The notes under the pieces are model-generated. The model did no database searches and was not told the origin of the DNA. It worked only from the letters and a program-made list of their open reading frames with translations. Made by a program: the position numbers and the translations under genes. A stretch of DNA of 64,000 bases from an uncultured Hungatella sp. Its GTDB lineage: Bacteria > Bacillota > Clostridia > Lachnospirales > Lachnospiraceae. Positions 52,738 to 61,930 of this stretch are shown here, piece by piece. Position 1 is the first letter of the stretch; every line of letters starts with the position of its first letter. The stretch covers positions 44,025-108,024 of the forward strand of contig CAJTUV010000007.1 in assembly GCA_910579515.1 (NCBI GenBank). Direction: 5' to 3'.

Positions 52738-53885
52738 TCTAATTCAACCACGCCCTGCACTGCCCAATTATAATTTTCGATGGACTGTTTTAAGGTTAAC
52801 ACTGCCATATCATAGGTCATTTTTGCCTGAAGATAAGCTACCTTTGTCTGAAGGTATTCCAACCGTCCCAGCATCCCCAGCTGGTATTTTAATTGGTTCC
52901 CCTCCATAACCAGATTGGCACTTTCGTAGGCAGTCCAGGCTGCATCACAGGCAGTTTTATTTTTCAGAACCTCATCGTGGAGAGATAAAAGCTTTGTTTT
53001 TAACTTTGCCTCTGTCTCCTCCAAGGTAAGGCTTTTGTACCGATAATTTGCATCACCATTTCCTGGGAGCTTACGCTGACTTTTAATCGTTGAATTGTAA
53101 CCAACGGCCCTAACAAGATCCTGCTCTGGGTTCATCACAAGAATCTCATTCATATCCGGGGCTGGAATACCGCCAATTTCAGGCAGTGCGTCATAAGGCA
53201 TGCCGATTAAAATACACAGATTCTGCCGAAGACTGTTTAATGTATTATTCAAAGTCTGCTGCTGGTTCCTGGCAGAAAGCAGGGCCTTTTGGGCATCTTG
53301 TACTGCGGTATCCGTAGCCATGCCCAGACTTCTCTGTGATACTGTTGAAGCGTAAGCCGCTTCTGCCAGTTCCACAGCTGTATTTATCAGTTCTATAGAG
53401 GCCTGGGTTTGATTGTAGCCATTCATCAGTTGTTGAATCGCTGCCGTCAGCTGTCTGGTCACAGGTTCTGTCGTAGTTTTTTCTGCTCCTTTTGCAGCTT
53501 TCAGCCCTTTCTCTATTGGAGTAAGAACATCTTTGTCTATCACTTTAGCAGCTTCCGTAAAAACAACATAACCAATCAGATCGTCCTCCTCTTTTAATTG
53601 TTTTGCTGATTCTCTGTATTCCCGAACTTCCTGCTTCAAATCCCGAATTGCGTCTTCCATGGGTTCTGTATTCAGATTGAATTGACCTTTTATCTGAAGG
53701 TACGTTGGATTATAGCAGCGGACCATATCCTCAATCTCATCATATTCCAGTTTGTTATCCTGAAGCCTAGCCCAGGTTGCCTCATCCATGTCCTCTGGCT
53801 TTTCTACTGCCAAAGCAGGAACAGCAACGGAGACAAACAGTAAAAGAGCTAATGTAAACGCAACTGCTTTTTTCCATTTTCTCAT
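52734..53885 (-). CDS. TolC-family protein, copy 2
   Basis: This 383-residue protein has a signal peptide (MRKWKKAVAFTLALLLFVSVAVPALA) and then long alpha-helical coiled-coil segments arranged like the outer-membrane efflux (OEP/TolC) family. Examples are VELAEAAYASTVSQRSLGMATDTAVQDAQKAL-type helices and the repeat near LGRLEYLQTKVAYLQAK. It has no obvious porin beta-strands. It ends the pump operon and follows its paralogue directly. In a single-membrane cell it may act as a periplasm-like or wall-spanning helical partner. Confidence 0.8.
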   Translation of the reverse strand: MRKWKKAVAFTLALLLFVSVAVPALAVEKPEDMDEATWARLQDNKLEYDEIEDMVRCYNPTYLQIKGQFNLNTEPMEDAIRDLKQEVREYRESAKQLKEEDDLIGYVVFTEAAKVIDKDVLTPIEKGLKAAKGAEKTTTEPVTRQLTAAIQQLMNGYNQTQASIELINTAVELAEAAYASTVSQRSLGMATDTAVQDAQKALLSARNQQQTLNNTLNSLRQNLCILIGMPYDALPEIGGIPAPDMNEILVMNPEQDLVRAVGYNSTIKSQRKLPGNGDANYRYKSLTLEETEAKLKTKLLSLHDEVLKNKTACDAAWTAYESANLVMEGNQLKYQLGMLGRLEYLQTKVAYLQAKMTYDMAVLTLKQSIENYNWAVQGVVELD

Positions 53886-55031
53886 TTATCTCACTCCTTT
53901 AACAAGCCAATCATAGGATTCTATTGCCTGTAAAAGCGCCAGACGCTTTACCTCCAAATCCGTCTGCGCGCTGACCTGCTCGCTGTCTGCCTGGCGGTAT
54001 TCCAAAAGGCTAATACTTCCCAAACCATACTGATTAGAAGCTGTAGTCAGTTTTTTCGTAGCCACCTCCAGATTCAAAACCGCCTCGTCATAAGCCGTTT
54101 TCGCCTCATGAACAGAACGGAAAGCGCTGGTCAAAGTAGATCCAATCTGCTCTCTGTCAGAAGCACTGGTCTGGGCATATACCTTTCGAACATCTTCACT
54201 TCCTGCCTTGGCTGCCTTTCGGCTGTTAATCTTTAACGTATAATCATTTTGAAGAGCAGTTTCCAAATCCCTGTCTAAATTCATAGCGGCAATTCGGTTA
54301 AAATCCACCTCTGGCATGGGACGGATATCCGGCGTATCATTTTGTTTCCACCCTGTCATTACAATCAGTTTCTGCCTGGCGGACTCAATCTGGCTTTGCA
54401 GCGCCTGAATCTGGGCATCCGCATTCTCCAGATTTTGTCGTGCTGTCAAAACATCCGCCTGGACCGCCATATTTAAAGATAATCTGGTCTGCGCAGAAGC
54501 AAGAAGCGCCTCTAAAAGCTCTCTCCCCTTTATCGCCGCCGTCAACTGCTGTTGAAGCTGATAATAGGAGTTCATGGTGCTCTGGGCCTCTTTTACCAAA
54601 AGCCCCTCTGTATTCAGATTTGTCCACCGCTGAGACTCAGAATCATTAGCCTGAGCGCTGGTGAGACTTGCCTGTACGATTGCCTGTCTGCCCTGCATCT
54701 CCAAAGGAATCCTCTGCAGATCTGACATAGCGTTTCCCGCCATATCATAGGCATCGCCTGCCGCCCCAATATATTCCCCTAATAGTTCATCATAGGTAAC
54801 ATCTGTTCCCATTTGACGAAACGTCCTTTTGTTATTTTGAACTGTTACATTATACTCATGGATCAAATCCGCCAGCTCCTCATACTCCAGCACATTGTCC
54901 CGAAGGCGTTCCCACTCTTCTGGCGTGTGGCCAAATTCAGGAGTTACCGCTATAGCCTGTATCGGAAGCGAAAGGCTCAAAAAGCCGCCAATATACAAAG
55001 CCAAAAACCGAAATCCACTTTTTTTCTTCAT
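53886..55031 (-). CDS. TolC-family protein, copy 1
   Basis: This 381-residue protein has a signal peptide ending near SLPIQAIA and the same plan as its neighbour: a short domain HTPEEWERLRDNVLEYEELADL followed by paired helical hairpins (SARQKLIVMTGW and LGSISLLEYRQADSEQ mark the two halves). The start at 55031 is chosen for its GGAGG site; a TTG six bases upstream is less likely. It lies 14 bases after the RND pump gene. Confidence 0.82.
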   Translation of the reverse strand: MKKKSGFRFLALYIGGFLSLSLPIQAIAVTPEFGHTPEEWERLRDNVLEYEELADLIHEYNVTVQNNKRTFRQMGTDVTYDELLGEYIGAAGDAYDMAGNAMSDLQRIPLEMQGRQAIVQASLTSAQANDSESQRWTNLNTEGLLVKEAQSTMNSYYQLQQQLTAAIKGRELLEALLASAQTRLSLNMAVQADVLTARQNLENADAQIQALQSQIESARQKLIVMTGWKQNDTPDIRPMPEVDFNRIAAMNLDRDLETALQNDYTLKINSRKAAKAGSEDVRKVYAQTSASDREQIGSTLTSAFRSVHEAKTAYDEAVLNLEVATKKLTTASNQYGLGSISLLEYRQADSEQVSAQTDLEVKRLALLQAIESYDWLVKGVR

Positions 55032-55045
55032 AACCAAATCCTCCT

Positions 55046-58000
55046 TTAATCTAAAACTGGCAGATCCCTTCTTTTATAGCTCATAACTGAATAATACGCA
55101 GGCAGCATTAACAATGCCAAAACTGTAGAAGCAACCAATCCCCCTACATCCACCAGCGCCAGGCCCTGCATCATTTCTCCTGCATCTCCATAAGCCAGAC
55201 ACATGGGAATCATAGCCACAATGGTAGTCAATGTGGTCATGAGAATCGGGCGCAGACGGGTGGCTCCTGCCTCGATAAGCGCGGTCTCCATATCCATCTC
55301 CTGACGATACTGATTTACCGTATCCACATAGAGAATACCATTGTTTACTACCGTTCCAATCAGCATCAAAAATCCCAGCATAGACGGCATACTGATGGGC
55401 ACATCTGTCAAAAACAAAAGTCCGAAGGAACCGATGAGCGAAAACGGAATCGTTGTCATAACCATCAGCGAGAACTTAGGAGACTCAAACTGAGCCGCCA
55501 TCACGACAAACACTAAAAACGCTGCGATAAGTACGGCCTGAAGCAAAGCGCCCAGCTCCTCTATCGTACTCTGGTCCATGGCATTTTGAGCAATCATAAT
55601 GTCTCTTGTCATAGTTGGATTGACTATCCTTTGCATCAGCGTGGTCCTTACCTTTTCCACAGCTTTTCTGTCATTTGTGTCAACTGCTTCCGTGTAATCT
55701 CCTGTAATGGTCACCTGATACTGCTTATCTGCCCTGGTAATACTTAAAGGGCTGTCCTGGAAAGATACCTCTGCAATATCTGTTAACGCTACAGAAGCTC
55801 CGGTGACTGTAGGGATAACGATGCTCTTTACCTGGTCCAAGGTAGCATATTCATCCTTTGGGAACTCCACCATAACACTGATTTCATTTCCATCTACCTC
55901 CAAGGTGGTGGCCTCTGTTCCGCTTAACATTGTGTTGATCAAACCAGCTACCTGAACAGGAGAAAGCCCTTCTGCAGATGCCTGAACGGGATCAATGTTA
56001 ATCTTGACAATCGGCGCAGCATTTTCCAGTGTAGAGTGAACTCTTGTCACCTCTGCGCTGTCTGTAAGCTGCTCTACAATACTGTCAGAAGCCGCCTTTA
56101 AGCTGTCATACTGGGTGCTCTGTAAAATCACCTCAAATCCACTGTTAGTATTCATCATAGAACTCATCATACTGCTGGCAGTCATGGTAATGTCGCAATC
56201 CGGAATCTGAGCCATCAGAGGCTTCCACAACCGAATTACTTCTTTTGTCTCCAGCTTGCATTCTTCTGATAAATACGCAGTCAGAGTGGCCCCAGAACCA
56301 CCGCTCATACTTAAGCCACTGGAACCATAAGAAAGCATATAAGACTCTACATTTCCATCCTCTGTTACAACCTTTTCTACTTTCTGTAATATCTCATCAA
56401 TGCTTTCTATCTGAAGTCCGGGTTTCGTCTCAATAGAAATATCTATCGCGCCTTCATCTGCAGAAGACATTAACTCCATCCCAAGCTGTGTCGCCATTAA
56501 AATAGATAAAATCAGTAATACAACAGATGTAAAGATAACTGTCTTTTTCTTAGGCAGAAGAACCTTCATAATGCTCCTGTACCCACTCTGCAATGCTGTG
56601 ATCATGCCAGACAGAGGCGCCTGTTCTCTTTCCTTTGGTCTGTATATTGTATAACAAAGCGGCACAATAGTCATTGCTGAAATCAAAGAAGCCAACATAC
56701 AGAATACAATGGTAAATCCAAGAGGCTTAAACATCTGGCCTGACATTCCTGCTAAAAACCCTAAAGGCAGGAACACAACACAGGTGGTCACCGTACCGCC
56801 AATGACAGACTGCAGCACAACTCCGCTTCCTTTTAAAGCCGCCTCTGTATACTCACGAAATCCCACTCCCTTTGTGGATCTAAAGCAGCTTTCCAGTACC
56901 ACAATAGAGTTATCCACCATCATACCTACTCCCAGAACCAGGCTGCTAAGCGTAATGACATTTAACGTAAATCCCATAGCACTCATGGAAATCAGCGCTA
57001 CCAAAATCGAAATCGGAATCGACGTACCTACGATCAGGGAGGCTTTCAAATCTCCAAAAAACAGGAAGATAATTGCCATAGACACAAGGACCGCCATCCC
57101 CATAGTCTGCAATACAGAGTTTAATGAAGATTTAATCATCTCACTGTTATCATCTACAACAATAACTTCCAAATTCTCATCGGCGGCTTTTAACTGCTCA
57201 ACTACCCGCTGGGCGTCCTCAGACACTTCTACGTCACTGCTGCTTTGCTGTTTCTTAATCTGCACAGAGATTGTATCCCTGCCATTATAACGTCCAATAC
57301 CGCTGGCGTCCTCCAAAGCTGAATAGATATTGGCAACATCTTCCAAATAAATAATATTGCCACCTCCTACGGTAATAGGAATGTTCTTTAAACTTTCTAT
57401 TGTGTCATAGCTGACTCCCGCAGACACAGATAACGTCTGTTTTCCTACCTGAGTGTCTCCTACTGGATATGTAAAATCGGCACTGCCTATCGCATCGGCA
57501 ACATGATTCATGCCCAAATGGTACTGAGCCAATTTTTCCGAAATCAATTCGATTCTGATATACTCTTTCCTTCCTCCACTAATATCCACGCTGGCTACAG
57601 AGGAAAGCTTCTCAAACTCAGGAACAATCGTATCATTGACATAATTATACAGATTATCCTGCGTATCGTTATTTACTGCAAATGTTATGCTGGGCATATC
57701 ATTGATATTCATTTCCATGATAGCCGGTTCCTGCACGTCATCTGGAAGCTGAAGCTTAATGGCGTCCATCTTCTTTTTCAAATCATCATATGCATCATCT
57801 GTATCGATTCCATATTCATATTCCAGAATCACCATGGAATAATTCTCATTGGAAACACTTGTGACGCCCTTGATTCCACTTAAAGTACCTGTCTCATTCT
57901 CAATAGGCTGGCTGACCAGATCATCCACATCGTCTGGGCTGGCTCCGGGATACATGGTAAATACGATCATCATTGGCATATCCATGGAGGGAATGAGCTC

Positions 58001-58102
58001 TAGTTTTGACGACAGCACTGAGGTCAGGCCAAAAACAATCAAAGAAAGAATTACCATCAGTGTCGTTACCGGCCGCTTGAGGACCGCTTTTGTTATATTC
58101 AT
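55046..58102 (-). CDS. RND-family efflux permease (AcrB/HAE1-like)
   Basis: This 1018-residue pump has the RND layout: two repeats of a membrane segment, a large extracytoplasmic loop and five more segments (12 in total). The proton-relay region appears as GVGMMVDNSIVVLES in segment 4. Motifs GASPDDVDDLVSQPIENE and MVVDN-type segments fit the HAE1 group. Substrates may be bile acids, drugs or fatty acids; none can be assigned. It is flanked by its adaptor and by two TolC-family genes. Confidence 0.93.
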   Translation of the reverse strand: MNITKAVLKRPVTTLMVILSLIVFGLTSVLSSKLELIPSMDMPMMIVFTMYPGASPDDVDDLVSQPIENETGTLSGIKGVTSVSNENYSMVILEYEYGIDTDDAYDDLKKKMDAIKLQLPDDVQEPAIMEMNINDMPSITFAVNNDTQDNLYNYVNDTIVPEFEKLSSVASVDISGGRKEYIRIELISEKLAQYHLGMNHVADAIGSADFTYPVGDTQVGKQTLSVSAGVSYDTIESLKNIPITVGGGNIIYLEDVANIYSALEDASGIGRYNGRDTISVQIKKQQSSSDVEVSEDAQRVVEQLKAADENLEVIVVDDNSEMIKSSLNSVLQTMGMAVLVSMAIIFLFFGDLKASLIVGTSIPISILVALISMSAMGFTLNVITLSSLVLGVGMMVDNSIVVLESCFRSTKGVGFREYTEAALKGSGVVLQSVIGGTVTTCVVFLPLGFLAGMSGQMFKPLGFTIVFCMLASLISAMTIVPLCYTIYRPKEREQAPLSGMITALQSGYRSIMKVLLPKKKTVIFTSVVLLILSILMATQLGMELMSSADEGAIDISIETKPGLQIESIDEILQKVEKVVTEDGNVESYMLSYGSSGLSMSGGSGATLTAYLSEECKLETKEVIRLWKPLMAQIPDCDITMTASSMMSSMMNTNSGFEVILQSTQYDSLKAASDSIVEQLTDSAEVTRVHSTLENAAPIVKINIDPVQASAEGLSPVQVAGLINTMLSGTEATTLEVDGNEISVMVEFPKDEYATLDQVKSIVIPTVTGASVALTDIAEVSFQDSPLSITRADKQYQVTITGDYTEAVDTNDRKAVEKVRTTLMQRIVNPTMTRDIMIAQNAMDQSTIEELGALLQAVLIAAFLVFVVMAAQFESPKFSLMVMTTIPFSLIGSFGLLFLTDVPISMPSMLGFLMLIGTVVNNGILYVDTVNQYRQEMDMETALIEAGATRLRPILMTTLTTIVAMIPMCLAYGDAGEMMQGLALVDVGGLVASTVLALLMLPAYYSVMSYKRRDLPVLD

Positions 58103-58114
58103 ACGAGTCCTCCT

Positions 58115-59203
58115 TTAGTCTGCAACGGCTTCTTCGACCGTTGTCTCCGATGCCTCTTTCAGAATTGCTGGAGCCCCTTCATATAGTTCCGGGCTCCATG
58201 TGGTGATAATCTGGTCGCTGGCAGACAGACCGGAAACGACTTCCGTTTTTTCAGAATCACTAATTCCGGTTTCTATTTCTACTTCATGTACTATGCCATT
58301 ATCAAAGGTATAGACATAAGAGACTCCATTGCTGTAGTAAATAGAATCTACAGGAATTGTGAGAGCTCCCTGGGCATTATCTGACATGATATACAATTTT
58401 ACCGTGGCACCGTTAATCAAAGCATCTCCTTTTTCTACAGAAGCCTTTATCTTAAACAGCCCTGTGGCAGGGTCCACCATGGTATTGACTTCTGTAATGG
58501 TTCCCACATATTCACTCCCGCTTTTTTCGATTCGGATCTGATCTCCTTCCTTTATATTTCCCAGAACCGCTTCTGTTACAGCAAAATTTACAACTTTCGT
58601 CCCCTCGCTGGAAATAACGCATAATGGATTCGTCTGAGAAGCCATGCCATGAACCTCCATTGTGCTGGACTCAATTTTGCCGGAAATCGTGGCAGTAATG
58701 CTACTGAACTCCAGTTGATAATCGTATGCCAGTTTCGCAGAATCATACTGAATCTTAGCCCCTTTAGCCGCGCTTTCAATCTGTTCAAACGACTGAGCCG
58801 AGATATCTCCGCTTGCATATAACACTCTCATTCGGTTAAGATTGGTCTGTGCATCCTTTAGCTGAACTGCAGCCGCCTCCATCTGAAGCCTGGCCCCGTC
58901 CACCTGTTTGGTGTCTATTTCACACAAAAGCTGGCCTTCTGTCACATAATCTCCGTTCTTAACATGAACTGTCGTTATCTCGCCCGCCGCTTTGGGGATC
59001 ACATAAACCAAATCCGCCGGCTCCACTACGCCAGTTAAACTGCGAAACAACTCAATATCTGCATTTATTGGATGTACTATCTCCACAGCCGGCGGCGCTA
59101 CTACCTCTGCCACCTCCTGAGAAGGCCAAAATTTAGCGGCCGCAAACGCCCCCGCAGCCAATACAATCACTCCTCCAATGGCTACTATCACACTCTTTTT
59201 CAT
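58115..59203 (-). CDS. RND adaptor (membrane fusion) protein
   Basis: This 362-residue HlyD/AcrA-type adaptor has an N-terminal membrane anchor (about 4-24), a split lipoyl domain (VHVKNGDYVTEGQLLCEID and the later ITATISGKIESSTMEVHG), an alpha-helical hairpin between them, and beta-barrel and membrane-proximal domains to the C-terminus. The start at 59203 has a GGGAG site. It overlaps the end of the TetR gene by four bases. Confidence 0.92.
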   Translation of the reverse strand: MKKSVIVAIGGVIVLAAGAFAAAKFWPSQEVAEVVAPPAVEIVHPINADIELFRSLTGVVEPADLVYVIPKAAGEITTVHVKNGDYVTEGQLLCEIDTKQVDGARLQMEAAAVQLKDAQTNLNRMRVLYASGDISAQSFEQIESAAKGAKIQYDSAKLAYDYQLEFSSITATISGKIESSTMEVHGMASQTNPLCVISSEGTKVVNFAVTEAVLGNIKEGDQIRIEKSGSEYVGTITEVNTMVDPATGLFKIKASVEKGDALINGATVKLYIMSDNAQGALTIPVDSIYYSNGVSYVYTFDNGIVHEVEIETGISDSEKTEVVSGLSASDQIITTWSPELYEGAPAILKEASETTVEEAVAD

Positions 59204-59841
59204 CGTACTCCCATTTCCTCCATCTGATTTTGTTTTACAGGCTTGCAAGCCCCGTATCGAAGAATATTCATTTTCTTCTTGTAATCTTCTTTAATCTTTT
59301 CCTCTCTTTCTGGATTAGCATAAAAACTAACAATACTGTGGAATACCATCAGCACAGCCTGTTCCAATACCAGTGTGAAGAACTCCATGGATTCCTCCCG
59401 AAATCTGGAAATATTCACCTGAGAGTATAGCTGGCTCCGAATCAGTTTCATAGCTTCTGCCTCTATAGGCGGCACTATGACTTTAAATTCCTGGTACATC
59501 ATCAAGTTCTGATGCAGGCGGACCATATCGTTAGCTCTGCAAAACTCTAATCCTGCATCCAGCATGGATTCCATCATGCTCCAGAAATCCCCCCCAGATT
59601 TTTTCAGATAGTCTAAACAGAAATTTCGCCATTGTTCTTTTGTATTCTCCATTACAAACGACAAAAGCTCCCGTTTATCTTCAAAATATGTATAAAAACT
59701 TCCCCTGGAGATTCCCGCCTTTTGAATAATCTTATTGATAGACACTTTTTCAAAAGGCGTATTGATGAATTCATCTATTGCCGCCTCATAAATTACCCTC
59801 TGTTTCTCTGGCGGCAACCGCATGAAACGCTCACTTGCCAT
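59200..59841 (-). CDS. TetR-family regulator of the RND operon
   Basis: This 213-residue protein has an N-terminal helix-turn-helix (about 25-50, SINKIIQKAGISRGSFYTYFEDK) and a helical ligand-binding domain. It is the first gene of the pump operon and overlaps the adaptor gene by four bases (ATGA). Two palindromes in the promoter are the likely autoregulatory sites. The start at 59841 has an AGGGGG site; an in-frame ATG at 59895 lies inside the promoter. Confidence 0.92.
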   Translation of the reverse strand: MASERFMRLPPEKQRVIYEAAIDEFINTPFEKVSINKIIQKAGISRGSFYTYFEDKRELLSFVMENTKEQWRNFCLDYLKKSGGDFWSMMESMLDAGLEFCRANDMVRLHQNLMMYQEFKVIVPPIEAEAMKLIRSQLYSQVNISRFREESMEFFTLVLEQAVLMVFHSIVSFYANPEREEKIKEDYKKKMNILRYGACKPVKQNQMEEMGVR

Positions 59842-59877
59842 TTCTTTCCCCCTGTAATCAGTCTGAAAAACAATAAA

Positions 59878-59922
59878 GTGACAACCTGTCACCATTATAA
59901 TGACACCTTGTCACCCTGTCAA
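59878..59922 (-). promoter_or_regulatory. Promoter and twin operators of the TetR-RND operon
   Basis: On the minus strand a perfect TTGACA (59917-59922) and a perfect TATAAT (59894-59899) are 17 bases apart. One palindrome, GTGACA-n3-TGTCAT (59900-59914), fills the spacer. A second, GTGACA-n3-TGTCAC (59878-59892), lies just past the -10 box. Their centres are 22 bases apart, about two helix turns. The pattern is a textbook repressor site for a TetR dimer pair. Confidence 0.85.
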
Positions 59923-59963
59923 TAGAGATTATAAATATTTAATAATATGTTAGAATTTGGTTA

Positions 59964-60632
59964 TTATTTTTCTTTTATATTCTTGGACACTGTAAGCGCC
60001 TGATTATCAATATGAGCCCGCATAGTCTCTTTCGCCTCAGCCACATGGCGGTATTTCATCGCCTTCAAAATCTCCTCATGCTCAACTAAAAGAATCTGCA
60101 GGTCTGCATCTTTAATATATTCAAGCCGGTAACGATACATCTGTTCCCTAAGGTTATTTAAAATCTGTACTAAACGTGGATTGTCCGTGCCATGATAGAT
60201 TACATCGTGATAATGCTCATCGCTTTCTGCAATAGCCATAGAGTCTCCTGAAGCGATTGCTGCAGCAAATGTCCGCTGTGCTTCTTCCAATTTCTCAAGT
60301 TCCTCCTGCCCCATACGCTGACAAGCTAATTCGATGGCAAGCTCTTCCATAGAACGGCGTACCTCCAGGACGTCCCTTAGGCTTTTTTCTGAAATCTTGG
60401 CTACTTCTGCACCTTTCCTGGGAATCATCAAAACCAAGCCTTCAAGTTCTAATTTCCGAATCGCTTCGCGGATAGGAGTGCGACTGACGCCTAAACGCTC
60501 TGCTAACTGAATCTCCATCAAACGCTCCCCTGGTTCTAGTTCCCCTTTCAAAATTGCCTGACGCAATGTATTAAATACCACGTCTCTCAATGGCAAGTAC
60601 TCATTCATGTTTACTTTTAAATTGTATTCCAT
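59964..60632 (-). CDS. GntR-family regulator, FadR/FCD type
   Basis: This 222-residue regulator has an N-terminal winged helix (about 10-75, ERLMEIQLAERLGVSRTPIREAIRKLELEG) and an all-helical FCD ligand domain with the metal-type residues DEHYHDVIYHGTDN and later His residues. It follows ispE by ten bases and is probably co-transcribed with it. The signal molecule is unknown. The palindrome at the shared promoter is a candidate site for it. Confidence 0.9.
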   Translation of the reverse strand: MEYNLKVNMNEYLPLRDVVFNTLRQAILKGELEPGERLMEIQLAERLGVSRTPIREAIRKLELEGLVLMIPRKGAEVAKISEKSLRDVLEVRRSMEELAIELACQRMGQEELEKLEEAQRTFAAAIASGDSMAIAESDEHYHDVIYHGTDNPRLVQILNNLREQMYRYRLEYIKDADLQILLVEHEEILKAMKYRHVAEAKETMRAHIDNQALTVSKNIKEK

Positions 60633-60642
60633 GTTTTCCCCC

Positions 60643-61533
60643 TTAATCCCTCGGATTGTAAAAGTTCGTCAAATAAATCTGCTTTGCAAGCTCTGACTCT
60701 CTGCCATGTCTGAAGCGGTCATATGCTTTCTCTGCCTCGGCTTGTGTGGTAAACAGTCCAAAAACAGTAGGCCCGCTTCCGCTCATCAGGGAAGCCATCG
60801 CCCCATACTTCATCATTGCATCTTTTATTTCCTGTATCACCGGGTAGGCCGGAATCGTTACGGTCTCAAGAACATTGCCAAAATTCTTGACAATCTCCTG
60901 AAGATTTTTATTTTTAATTGCCTGTACCATACCGTCAATATCAGGATGCTGTTCTGGTCGTAACTCTTTTACATGAAGATTCCCATATACAAACTTTGTA
61001 GAAACACTAATCCCAGGCTTTGCAATTAAAATGTGGCACGGAGGCAGAGACGGAAGAGGGGTCAAAATTTCTCCAATTCCTTCTGAAAGAGCTGTCCCCC
61101 GCATTACGCAGTATGGAACGTCTGCCCCAATCCTCAGCCCCCTCTCCATCAGCTGCTCTCTGCTAAGTCCGAGTCTAAACATCTTGTTCATGCCAAACAG
61201 AACTGCCGCTGCATCAGTACTTCCGCCTGCCATCCCCGCAGATACAGGAATAAATTTTCTCAAGTTGATATGGATTCCCTTCTCAATTCCAAACTCTTCA
61301 ATCAGAAGTTGAGCAGCTTTATAGACTAAATTATTTTCATTAGTTGGAAGATAATACAAATTTGTGTCTATAGTAATCCCCGGCTCCTCTTTACAGGTCA
61401 TATCAATCTTGTCATAAATCCCCACTGTCTGCATGATCATGCGGACCTCATGATATCCATCCTCTCGTTTTCGAAGCACATCCAGCCCCAGGTTAATCTT
61501 TCCATAAGCCCTTAAACCCAGATGTTTCACCAT
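60643..61533 (-). CDS. ispE: 4-diphosphocytidyl-2-C-methyl-D-erythritol kinase
   Basis: This 296-residue GHMP-family kinase phosphorylates CDP-methylerythritol in the non-mevalonate isoprenoid pathway. The N-terminal AYGKINLGLDVL, the ATP-binding PVSAGMAGGSTDAAAVL and the C-terminal LMSGSGPTVFGLF identify it. The ATG at 61533 has an AAAGGAG site. Confidence 0.95.
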   Translation of the reverse strand: MVKHLGLRAYGKINLGLDVLRKREDGYHEVRMIMQTVGIYDKIDMTCKEEPGITIDTNLYYLPTNENNLVYKAAQLLIEEFGIEKGIHINLRKFIPVSAGMAGGSTDAAAVLFGMNKMFRLGLSREQLMERGLRIGADVPYCVMRGTALSEGIGEILTPLPSLPPCHILIAKPGISVSTKFVYGNLHVKELRPEQHPDIDGMVQAIKNKNLQEIVKNFGNVLETVTIPAYPVIQEIKDAMMKYGAMASLMSGSGPTVFGLFTTQAEAEKAYDRFRHGRESELAKQIYLTNFYNPRD

Positions 61534-61562
61534 ACCCCATTCTCCTTTGCCTTTTTGTATAC

Positions 61563-61595
61563 AGTATATTATATACTATATCCATAAAAAAGCAA
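61563..61595 (-). promoter_or_regulatory. Promoter and palindromic operator of ispE-gntR
   Basis: On the minus strand TTGCTT (61590-61595) and TATAAT (61568-61573) are 16 bases apart. A perfect 15-base palindrome, AGTATATTATATACT (61563-61577), contains the -10 box. GntR-family proteins bind such sequences, so autoregulation by the downstream regulator is plausible. Confidence 0.6.
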
Positions 61596-61636
61596 TAACT
61601 TTTTGTATTATTTTTCTAAGCAGAATGGCAATCAGA

Positions 61637-61681
61637 AGTCCTGCCAGAATCCATCATAAATCATTGGACTCTGGCAGGACT
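61637..61681 (-). terminator. Long hairpin covering the end of the GIY-YIG gene
   Basis: A 12-base perfect stem, AGTCCTGCCAGA (61637-61648) with TCTGGCAGGACT (61670-61681), starts within the last codons of the GIY-YIG gene (stop at 61654). The U-run after it is good only on the plus strand; on the minus strand it is TTCTGATT. It may be a weak terminator or a stability element, and it may also block transcripts coming from the plus side. Confidence 0.5.
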
Positions 61682-61923
61682 TTTTGACTATGTATTAATT
61701 CTATTTTTCCTTCTCGATTTAGGCGTTTCACCTCTGCCTCACGTTTCATGGCTTCTTGTTTTGTTGCAAATGTCTCATAATAGACCAGCTCTACCGGTCT
61801 ACGCCCTTTTGTATATTTTGCGCCTTTTCCTGCATTATGGGCCTTTATTCGTTCTTCCAGATGGTTTGTCCATCCGCAGTAAAGGGTGCCATCAGCACAC
61901 CTCACCAGGTAAGTATAATTCAT
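61654..61923 (-). CDS. GIY-YIG nuclease-domain protein (UPF0213/YhbQ-like)
   Basis: This 89-residue protein is a stand-alone GIY-YIG domain: YTYLVRCADGTLYCGWTNHLEERI carries the paired motifs in the modified form of the UPF0213 group, followed by the arginine of NHLEERIKAH and a Glu in LVYYETF. The group's physiological role is unclear; some members cut DNA. The start at 61923 has a GGAGG site. An unusual inverted-repeat leader precedes it. Confidence 0.88.
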   Translation of the reverse strand: MNYTYLVRCADGTLYCGWTNHLEERIKAHNAGKGAKYTKGRRPVELVYYETFATKQEAMKREAEVKRLNREGKIELIHSQKVLPESNDL

Positions 61924-61930
61924 AAGTTCC

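Noticed and set aside
55046..58102. Asp-Asn instead of Asp-Asp in the RND proton-relay segment as a defect
   Set aside because: The VDNS form is common in RND pumps of this group, so it does not indicate loss of function.
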